Made by a program: the position numbers and the translations under genes. This document shows, piece by piece, positions 1 through 5,517 of a DNA stretch of 8,130 nucleotides; the first letter of the stretch is position 1, and each line of letters opens with the position of its first letter. The stretch is from Clostridiales bacterium (GTDB taxonomy: Bacteria; Bacillota; Clostridia; Christensenellales; UBA3700). The DNA lies in assembly GCA_014799645.1 (NCBI GenBank), contig JAAVHQ010000025.1, positions 158,173-166,302 of the forward strand, written 5' to 3'. The notes beneath the pieces were generated by a model. The model ran no database searches. It saw only the letters and a list, made by a program, of their open reading frames with translations, and was not told where the DNA came from.

Positions 1-12
1 TATATATTGTGG
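1..12. promoter_or_regulatory. Probable partial NrdR box, cut by the window edge
   Basis: The first bases, tatatattgtgg, match the inner and right part of the NrdR operator consensus (acaCwAtATaTwGtgt) at every visible position except the last. The left four bases would lie outside the window. NrdR is the nucleotide-sensing repressor that commonly controls ribonucleotide reductase operons, and nrdDG follows directly. NrdR boxes usually come in pairs about 31-32 bp apart. The place where the partner would fall (about 28-43) matches poorly, so this call rests on one truncated site in AT-rich DNA. Confidence 0.45.
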
Positions 13-18
13 TTGTCA

Positions 19-37
19 AGCAAATTTGAGCAAATTT
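19..37. repeat. 9-bp direct repeat at 10-bp spacing upstream of nrdD
   Basis: AGCAAATTT occurs at 19-27 and again at 29-37, so the copies are one helical turn apart. The site lies between the partial NrdR box and the nrdD promoter. It could be an operator or an upstream AT-rich activating element, but the region is A/T-rich and chance is possible. A separate short inverted repeat, GCAAT...ATTGC, spans 53-67 and overlaps the -35 element. Confidence 0.35.
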
Positions 38-63
38 TTTTATATTTATTTTGCAATTTTGTA

Positions 64-92
64 TTGCATAGCGCATATGCTTGTGATATAAT
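64..92 (+). promoter_or_regulatory. Sigma-A type promoter of nrdDG
   Basis: A -35 element TTGCAT (64-69) and a perfect -10 element TATAAT (87-92) are separated by 17 bp. The -10 is preceded by TG at 84-85, giving an extended -10. Transcription would start near 99, leaving a leader of roughly 27 nt before the nrdD start. The spacer contains the palindrome GCATATGC (73-80). This is the best promoter seen in the window. Confidence 0.75.
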
Positions 93-113
93 CATTCTTG
101 CACTAACGAAATG

Positions 114-121
114 AGGAGAGG
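114..121 (+). promoter_or_regulatory. Ribosome binding site that decides the nrdD start
   Basis: AGGAGAGG lies 4-7 nt before the ATG at 126. An in-frame ATG at 111 overlaps this site and has no Shine-Dalgarno sequence of its own, so the ATG at 126 is the likely start. Starting there also gives MYVIKKDG, the usual beginning of an ATP-cone. Confidence 0.8.
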
Positions 122-125
122 AAAA

Positions 126-2243
126 ATGTACGTAATCAAGAAAGATGGAACGAAAGAAGAGTATAACGTTCAAAAAGTAGTAACAGCAGTCAATAAATCA
201 GCTTTCCGCGCGCTTGTAAAATTCAGCGAGGAGGACATCCAATTTATTTGCGACTTCGTCAACAAGAAAGTCGCTAGTATGGGCAAAGACTTTATCAGCA
301 TCAGCGAGATGCACAACGTGGTCGAGTACGCTCTCGAATCGCTTAACCCCGCCGTTGCAAAGAGTTATAAGGACTACCGCAACTACAAACAAGATTTCGT
401 ACACATGCTTGACGAGGTATACAAGAAAAGCCAAGCGATTATGTATATCGGCGACAAGGAAAATTCCAACTCCGACTCCGCTTTGGTATCTACCAAAAGA
501 AGTCTTATATTCAATCAATTAAATAAGGAACTTTATCAAAAGTTCTTCCTCACCAAGGAAGAATTGCAAGCGTGTCGCGACGGATATATCTATATTCACG
601 ATATGTCGGCTAGACGCGATACTATGAACTGCTGTCTTTTCGACGTGGCGACCGTACTCAAAGGCGGTTTCGAGATGGGCAACATTTGGTATAACGAGCC
701 GAAGACTCTCGACGTCGCTTTCGACGTAATCGGCGATATAGTACTTTCTGCGGCAAGTCAGCAATACGGCGGCTTCACCGTACCTCAAGTAGACAAGATT
801 TTAGAGCCTTATGCGGAAAAGTCTTTCCAAAGACAGTTCAATAGATATAAAGACCTTGGTCTTGACGACAAGAAAGCCGAAGAAGAAGCTATCAAGGACG
901 TAAGAAAAGACATGATGCAAGGCTTCCAAGGCTGGGAATATAAATTCAACACCGTTGCGTCTTCAAGAGGCGACTACCCATTCATCACGATTACGGGCGG
1001 TCTCGGCACTTCGAGATTTGCAAAGATGGCAAACATCTGTATGCTTGAAGTAAGAAAGAATGGTCAAGGCAAGAAAGAATGCAAAAAACCTGTACTCTTC
1101 CCCAAAATCGTATTCCTTTATGACGAAAACTTGCACGGACCTGGCTGCGAACTCGAAGACGTATTCGAGGCAGGCGTAGAATGTTCGTCCAAGACGATGT
1201 ATCCCGACTGGTTGTCTTTGACCGGCGAAGGCTACGTCGCAAGCATATACAAAAAGTACGGCGAAGTAATTTCTCCTATGGGTTGCAGAGCCTTCCTCTC
1301 TCCATGGTATGAAAGAGGCGGTATGTACCCCGCTGACGAAAACGACAAGCCGGTATTTGTCGGCAGATTCAATATCGGCGCGGTAAGCTTGCACTTGCCT
1401 ATGATTTACGCTCAGTCAAAGCAAGAATCAAGAGATTTCTATGAAGTGCTCGATTATTATCTCCAACTTATCCGTCAATTGCATTTGCGTACTTACGACT
1501 ATTTGAGCGAAATGAGAGCGTCGACGAACCCGCTTGCTTACTGCGAAGGCGGATTCTATGGCGGTCACCTAAAATACAGCGACAAGATTGCTCCGCTACT
1601 CAAAGCGTCCACCGCTTCGTTCGGTATCACCGCGCTCAACGAGTTGCAGGAAATCTACAATAAAAAGTCCATTGCGGAAGACGGTCAGTTCGCTTTGGAA
1701 GTAATGGAATATATCAATAAGCGCATAAACGAATTTAAGGAAGAAGACCACGTACTCTACGCTATGTACGGCACGCCTGCTGAAAGTCTTTGCGGACTTC
1801 AAGTCGAGCAGTTCAGACAAAAGTTCGGCGTAGTAAAGAACGTCAGCGACAGACCTTACGTCACCAACTCCTTCCACTGTCACGTATCCGAAGATATCAC
1901 GCCTATTCAAAAACAGAACTTGGAAAAGAGATTTTGGGATTTGCTCAACGGCGGTAAGATACAGTACGTCAAGTACCCTATCGACTACAACAAAGAGGCA
2001 ATCCGTACGTTGATCAGACGCGCAATGTCGCTCGGCTTCTATGAGGGCGTAAATCTCTCGCTTGCTTACTGCGATGACTGCGGACATCAGGAACTCAGCA
2101 TGGACGTTTGCCCAAAATGCGGTAGCAGAAACCTTACCAAGATCGATAGAATGAACGGCTATTTGTCATATTCGAGAGTAAAGGGCGACACAAGACTTAA
2201 CGCCGCTAAGATGGCAGAAATACAAGACAGGAAGAGTATGTAA
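126..2243 (+). CDS. nrdD: Anaerobic (class III) ribonucleoside-triphosphate reductase, large subunit NrdD
   Basis: NrdD is the oxygen-sensitive glycyl-radical enzyme that reduces ribonucleoside triphosphates to dNTPs in anaerobic cells; it is cytoplasmic and activated by NrdG. The 705-residue product is close to the usual length. Residues 1 to about 92 form an ATP-cone for allosteric control. The catalytic barrel follows, with GYIYIHDMSARRDTMNCC at about 153-170 holding one active-site cysteine (169 or 170) and SPMGCRAFL holding C387, the likely thiyl-radical cysteine. C649, C652, C662 and C665 (CDDC...CPKC) form the C-terminal zinc site. The radical glycine is G678 in RMNGYLS. These positions run close to those of the E. 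coli enzyme. All key residues are present and nothing looks broken. Which reductant it uses (formate or a thioredoxin-like protein) cannot be told by eye. The activase gene follows after 2 nt. Confidence 0.97.
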   Translation: MYVIKKDGTKEEYNVQKVVTAVNKSAFRALVKFSEEDIQFICDFVNKKVASMGKDFISISEMHNVVEYALESLNPAVAKSYKDYRNYKQDFVHMLDEVYKKSQAIMYIGDKENSNSDSALVSTKRSLIFNQLNKELYQKFFLTKEELQACRDGYIYIHDMSARRDTMNCCLFDVATVLKGGFEMGNIWYNEPKTLDVAFDVIGDIVLSAASQQYGGFTVPQVDKILEPYAEKSFQRQFNRYKDLGLDDKKAEEEAIKDVRKDMMQGFQGWEYKFNTVASSRGDYPFITITGGLGTSRFAKMANICMLEVRKNGQGKKECKKPVLFPKIVFLYDENLHGPGCELEDVFEAGVECSSKTMYPDWLSLTGEGYVASIYKKYGEVISPMGCRAFLSPWYERGGMYPADENDKPVFVGRFNIGAVSLHLPMIYAQSKQESRDFYEVLDYYLQLIRQLHLRTYDYLSEMRASTNPLAYCEGGFYGGHLKYSDKIAPLLKASTASFGITALNELQEIYNKKSIAEDGQFALEVMEYINKRINEFKEEDHVLYAMYGTPAESLCGLQVEQFRQKFGVVKNVSDRPYVTNSFHCHVSEDITPIQKQNLEKRFWDLLNGGKIQYVKYPIDYNKEAIRTLIRRAMSLGFYEGVNLSLAYCDDCGHQELSMDVCPKCGSRNLTKIDRMNGYLSYSRVKGDTRLNAAKMAEIQDRKSM

Positions 2244-2245
2244 CT

Positions 2246-2734
2246 ATGCGATATCACAATATTACAAAAGACGATATGCTCAACGGCGATGGGCTAAGAG
2301 TTGTGTTGTGGGTTGCAGGTTGCACACACCATTGCAAAGAGTGTCAAAATCCCATTACTTGGGATATCAACGGCGGACTTGAATTCGACGATGCAGCAAA
2401 GAAAGAGATTTTTGACGAACTTGATAAGTCGTACGTTTCGGGTATTACTTTCTCGGGCGGCGACCCATTGCACCCCGCCAACCGCGACTCGGTATTGGCG
2501 CTTGCAAAAGAAATCAAGCAGAAGTACCCCAAAAAGACGATATGGCTTTATAGCGGTTTCGAATGGGAAGAAATCAGCGACTTGCCGATTGTACCCTACC
2601 TCGACGTTATGGTAGACGGCAGATTCAAATTAGAACTTCTCGATCCTCAACTCTATTGGAAAGGTTCGAGCAACCAAAGAGTTATCGACGTGCAAGCGAC
2701 GCTCAAATCGGGAAAAGTCGTACTTCACGCCTAA
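2246..2734 (+). CDS. nrdG: Anaerobic ribonucleotide reductase activating protein NrdG (radical SAM)
   Basis: NrdG uses a [4Fe-4S] cluster and S-adenosylmethionine to abstract a hydrogen from the C-terminal glycine of NrdD, creating the stable glycyl radical. The 162-residue length is normal for the family. C26, C30 and C33 form the CxxxCxxC cluster motif in AGCTHHCKEC. The GGDP motif (71-74) is in the SAM-binding region, and the C-terminal part contains the family block DGRFKLEL...GSSNQRVID (124-148). The start ATG lies 2 nt after the nrdD stop, and its ribosome binding site (GGAAGAG, 2230-2236) is inside the end of nrdD. The two genes are therefore cotranscribed and probably translationally coupled. 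The hairpin at 2774-2798 follows. Confidence 0.97.
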   Translation: MRYHNITKDDMLNGDGLRVVLWVAGCTHHCKECQNPITWDINGGLEFDDAAKKEIFDELDKSYVSGITFSGGDPLHPANRDSVLALAKEIKQKYPKKTIWLYSGFEWEEISDLPIVPYLDVMVDGRFKLELLDPQLYWKGSSNQRVIDVQATLKSGKVVLHA

Positions 2735-2773
2735 AACGATCACAAAAGAAAATATATAATATACAAAAGATAA

Positions 2774-2798
2774 AAACGGAAGCAATTTGCTTCCGTTT
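2774..2798. terminator. Bidirectional Rho-independent terminator between convergent genes
   Basis: AAACGGAAGC (2774-2783) pairs perfectly with GCTTCCGTTT (2789-2798) around a 5-nt loop. Read on the - strand, the stem runs into five T's and then a T-rich tract (TTTTTATCTTTT), a canonical intrinsic terminator for the leftward operon. Read on the + strand, it is followed only by interrupted T runs (TTTAATTTAATTT), weaker but adequate for nrdDG. It lies 39 nt after the nrdG stop and 8 nt after the last leftward stop codon. Confidence 0.85.
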
Positions 2799-2806
2799 AA
2801 TTTAAT

Positions 2807-3046
2807 TTATATTGACCACAACGTTAAATAATATACGTATTCGCTTACCGAGTAATTTTCTTTAATCAAAGTCACTCGCAACGGTATTCTTGTAGAAGAA
2901 GTCTGTTCGCCGTTTAAGACTACCGTCTTGTTGTCGACGACGTATCCGTATTGCGCATCCAAATGAATATAATAATCAATGCCGTCTTTTGCGTCTATTG
3001 TCACTTCATAAGAAGAGAGACGTTGTACTTCAGCAAGTTGATTAAA
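2807..3046 (-). pseudogene. Open frame without a credible start, possible 3' remnant of a gene
   Basis: This is the main content of the stretch 2735-3069, which otherwise holds only the terminator. The - strand frame is open for 79 codons between a TAG at 3049-3047 and a TAA at 2809-2807. It contains no ATG; the only candidate start is a GTG at 3004, which would give 65 residues and has no Shine-Dalgarno sequence. The translation looks protein-like, with alternating polar and hydrophobic stretches (YYIHLDAQYGYVVDN, RIPLRVTLIKENYSV) and no transmembrane helix, reminiscent of a beta-rich domain; I do not recognise a family. It ends 8 nt before the shared terminator, as the real last gene of the operon would. 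The best reading is the C-terminal piece of a gene whose 5' part was lost, but a small GTG-started gene or chance is possible. Confidence 0.4.
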
Positions 3047-3069
3047 CTAATGCTATAACTGTCAATACC

Positions 3070-3957
3070 CTAAATAGAAACATTAGTCTTTTCTTCTACT
3101 ATGCCCGCCACGTTCTTTACGTACGCTTCGGCGTTGAGTCCAATGATTATAAACGCGATTTCTATCAACGCGATACCGACAAACAATCCTACAAGCGTGT
3201 TGGTGATAGCAATCACTATGCCGACCAAAACTACTGCAATTGCAAAAATCAAAATATCGACTAAATACAACTTCGCAATATTCTTCACGTTGATGACTTT
3301 TTTGATATCGACTTTCTTCCAAGCGTGGACTATGTATGCTTCAAACAGCTGTATCGAGCCGAACAACATCATAGACACAAGCGTGGAAATGAATATACTT
3401 GGACGCCATAGCGCAAGTATCCAAAGACAGAAAGATACAAGCGTTGCGCTGAGCAATGAATCGACAAACGATACAAGGAAATACTTCCACAAAGCTCGCT
3501 TGGCTATCTCTCTTCTAATCAGCCATTTCGTAATAAAATATCCGCCGACAAAACCAAGTATTACAAAGAATATGAATATACGCAAAGCGACTACGATATC
3601 GTCAATACAGCCGTTGATATAACTTTCCAACTGCGCCATATCTATGGAAATAGATTCTACGCAACCGCTTATCGTATCCGTAAGCCACGTCCTATCCAAC
3701 AAAATACTTAATGCCTTTATAGGATTATCCCAATCAAGAGAATCTACCTTGTCTATAATGCCCGCGATGAGGTCTTGAAACCGTATCTGAGTATTTTGAG
3801 AGATTTGCACTACCATGTCCAACAAATCGGAAAGCGATTTGAGAACGATAGGCAAGCCAATCGACAAGCCGAATACTACCCCGAGCGCTAACGCGCCGAG
3901 AGGAGTAAAAAAGTATTTGAGATTTTTGACGTAATTCTTTAATCCCTGCTTTATCAT
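3070..3957 (-). CDS. Unrecognised membrane protein with about six transmembrane helices
   Basis: The 295-residue product has hydrophobic segments at about 17-39, 120-146, 158-183, 186-210, 229-251 and 253-277. The roughly 80-residue stretch between the first and second (about 40-119) is hydrophilic, with several aspartates and two cysteines (C99, C117). Basic residues cluster at the N-terminus (IKQGLKNYVKNLK), after the second helix (KWLIRREIAKRALWK) and around 214-229 (KKVDIKKVINVK), so by the positive-inside rule these face the cytoplasm and the 40-119 loop faces outside. I see no transporter or enzyme signature and cannot name the family. The gene begins 20 nt after the dut stop. No clear ribosome binding site precedes its ATG, so translation may depend on coupling to dut. 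Confidence 0.8.
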   Translation of the reverse strand: MIKQGLKNYVKNLKYFFTPLGALALGVVFGLSIGLPIVLKSLSDLLDMVVQISQNTQIRFQDLIAGIIDKVDSLDWDNPIKALSILLDRTWLTDTISGCVESISIDMAQLESYINGCIDDIVVALRIFIFFVILGFVGGYFITKWLIRREIAKRALWKYFLVSFVDSLLSATLVSFCLWILALWRPSIFISTLVSMMLFGSIQLFEAYIVHAWKKVDIKKVINVKNIAKLYLVDILIFAIAVVLVGIVIAITNTLVGLFVGIALIEIAFIIIGLNAEAYVKNVAGIVEEKTNVSI

Positions 3958-3977
3958 TTGAAATCAGTTTGTACTCG

Positions 3978-4490
3978 TTATCGCGTCTTGGTTGTTGAGC
4001 CAAAACCGCCGTCGCGCTTTGCGCTGACTTCGTCGTCAAAAGTAATTCCGTATTCTATAAAAATACCTTGCACAAATCCGTCGCCTTGATTGATAGACAC
4101 GGTCTTGTTTTCATTGGTGTCGTTGGTCAATTTGCAGAAGATATGACCTTCGTTGGACGAATTGAAATAGTCGCTGTCGATAATACCGACCGTGTTGTTG
4201 AGTTGCAGTCTAAACTTAAAGCCAAGACCGCTTCTCGGGTAGCATTTGAGCACCCAATTCTCTAAAATTTCCACCCTTATGCCGGTGGGGATTTTGATTG
4301 TTTCGCCAGGTTTGATTACTATTTGCATAGGCGCAAAAAAGTCATAGCCAGCCGAGCCCGTCGTCGCTCTTTTTGGCAACTTGATTGCCTCGTAAATGTC
4401 TTTGATATTATCGCTTTGTCCAAACGTATCTATCCAGTCCTTTTCAAATTGCTGATAAGATACTTTATAAAATTTCGCTACTCTTTGCAT
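3978..4490 (-). CDS. dut: dUTP diphosphatase (trimeric dUTPase)
   Basis: dUTPase hydrolyses dUTP to dUMP and pyrophosphate, keeping uracil out of DNA and supplying dUMP for thymidylate synthesis. All five motifs of the trimeric family are present in the 170 residues: AGYD (47-50), PRSGLGFK (85-92), GIIDSDY (102-108), QGDGFVQGIF (135-144) and RDGGFGSTTK (159-168). The last is the P-loop-like C-terminal arm. Relative to the shortest dUTPases it has an N-terminal extension of about 35 residues and a small insertion after motif III (FNSSNEGHI). From memory, both are shared by a clostridial subfamily, so they are not necessarily aberrant. A ribosome binding site GGAGAG (4501-4496) lies 5 nt before the ATG. 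It sits 29 nt after the GTPase-fusion gene and 20 nt before the membrane-protein gene. Confidence 0.96.
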   Translation of the reverse strand: MQRVAKFYKVSYQQFEKDWIDTFGQSDNIKDIYEAIKLPKRATTGSAGYDFFAPMQIVIKPGETIKIPTGIRVEILENWVLKCYPRSGLGFKFRLQLNNTVGIIDSDYFNSSNEGHIFCKLTNDTNENKTVSINQGDGFVQGIFIEYGITFDDEVSAKRDGGFGSTTKTR

Positions 4491-4519
4491 TTTTTCTCTC
4501 CGTAAATATGTATTTTATG

Positions 4520-5461
4520 TTAGTTGAAAGTCGCAAGTTCTGGGTCGGGCTTTTGAGTATGCTCAATGGAAATAGCCTCGAATATCGGACCTACGCCCTC
4601 GTAAACTTCGTGCTTTGCAAAACGCACTTTTGCGGTGACTTTTACCCAGTCGCGTTTTTTAAGTTCAATAGTCTGCGTGTACGTGCATACGAAAGCGCCG
4701 TAGAAAATATCAGCCTCGCAACACGTCATAATATGTCTGCCGACGACAATCGTCTTTTTAGGCAAAGTCTTGTCCACCGCGACTATGCCCTTGAAAGAAA
4801 GTATCTTGCCTTCGTACTTATCGCCTTCCTCGACCAAATCTCTGTAAAATTCCGCGTAGTCTTCGTCCTTGATTTCCACTATAGGCGCGTTAAGGTCGTA
4901 AGGCAACGGGTCGGGTATTTTGTCAGGCTCGACGTGTCCGTCGTTGTACTCGTACAAAATGTCTATTCTTCTACCCGCGCTGCGCACGATTTTGTGAAAT
5001 TCAAGCTTGTCCTTGCTGTTGTCAAATCTATTGAAAATAACCGCCTCGCTCACTTGCATTTTATCAAAGGTAAGTTGACGCATATTCGCATTGAAATTGA
5101 GGAAGGTATTGCTGTCGGCAATCATAAGCGTCTGCGCCATTACCCAGTTGTCGGGAAGAATATCAAAGAGTTTGCCCACTTCGTACATACCGTTGTACTC
5201 GATTATTACACGCTTTGCACCGTGCTTCTTCTCCAACATCGTCAAAGTCTCGGTAGTAATATCCTCGATATCCTCTATCTCTTCAATATGCACGTTCTCG
5301 GACGCGAAATACTTAGGTTGATATTCCTCTTCGCCCTCTTCAAAGACGAGCAAGAGAGTTTTCTCGCCCTCGTTGAATCTGTCGTCGCACATCATTTCTT
5401 GTATAAACTTTGTCTTTCCGCTTTCCAAAAAGCCCGTAAACAAATATACCGGTATTTCCAT
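4520..5461 (-). CDS. COG0523-like GTPase domain fused to a YcgQ/TIGR03943-like C-terminal domain
   Basis: The first ~175 of 313 residues are a G3E/COG0523-type P-loop NTPase: GFLESGKT (10-17) is the P-loop, IIEYNG (86-91) takes the place of the family's EPSG, and FNRFD (143-147) replaces NKxD with Lys changed to Arg. The CxCC metal motif typical of COG0523 metallochaperones is absent. A linker rich in Pro, Asp and Glu leads to a second domain (about 200-300) with FKGIV...VVGRHIMTCCEAD. This resembles the C-terminal domain of YcgQ/TIGR03943 proteins, which are usually partners of a DUF318-type permease. C247 and C248 are the obvious metal or redox candidates. I infer a role in metal handling, but neither substrate nor partner can be read from the sequence. 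The start is firm: AGGAGG (5471-5466) lies 4 nt before the ATG. Next upstream is the His-rich COG0523 gene. Confidence 0.85.
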   Translation of the reverse strand: MEIPVYLFTGFLESGKTKFIQEMMCDDRFNEGEKTLLLVFEEGEEEYQPKYFASENVHIEEIEDIEDITTETLTMLEKKHGAKRVIIEYNGMYEVGKLFDILPDNWVMAQTLMIADSNTFLNFNANMRQLTFDKMQVSEAVIFNRFDNSKDKLEFHKIVRSAGRRIDILYEYNDGHVEPDKIPDPLPYDLNAPIVEIKDEDYAEFYRDLVEEGDKYEGKILSFKGIVAVDKTLPKKTIVVGRHIMTCCEADIFYGAFVCTYTQTIELKKRDWVKVTAKVRFAKHEVYEGVGPIFEAISIEHTQKPDPELATFN

Positions 5462-5469
5462 TTATCCTC

Positions 5470-5493
5470 CTAGAAGTCAATAAACAAGTTCAT
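5470..5493 (-). CDS. Possible 7-codon leader ORF (MNLFIDF) before the GTPase-fusion gene
   Basis: Between the two GTPase genes an ATG (5493-5491) is preceded at 5-nt spacing by a strong ribosome binding site AAAGGAG (5505-5499). It opens a frame of seven codons, MNLFIDF, that ends in TAG at 5472-5470. The stop codon overlaps the first bases of the AGGAGG used by the downstream gene, an arrangement suited to translational coupling. It could instead be the remnant of an earlier gene start, or chance. No attenuator hairpin was seen in the 56-nt gap. Confidence 0.3.
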   Translation of the reverse strand: MNLFIDF

Positions 5494-5517
5494 ATCGACT
5501 CCTTTATTACTCAATTC

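Noticed and set aside
111..125. Earlier in-frame ATG for nrdD at 111
   Set aside because: This ATG is part of the ribosome binding region for the ATG at 126 and has no Shine-Dalgarno sequence of its own.
963..1394. Antisense open frames within nrdD (also 198-518, 519-788 and 1596-2087)
   Set aside because: All lie opposite an intact, well-conserved nrdD, have no ribosome binding sites, and give motif-free translations.
2735..2773. TATAAT-like sequence after nrdG that could be a promoter
   Set aside because: There is no -35 element at suitable spacing, and it would read straight into the terminator hairpin.
3101..3622. 173-codon + strand frame
   Set aside because: It is antisense to the membrane-protein gene; hydrophobic codons read backwards give an Ile/Thr-rich translation without motifs or a start signal.
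4508..5473. 321-codon open frame on the + strand
   Set aside because: It lies antisense over the whole GTPase-fusion gene, has no ribosome binding site, and its translation shows no recognisable domain. The - strand frame has clear motifs and a strong ribosome binding site.
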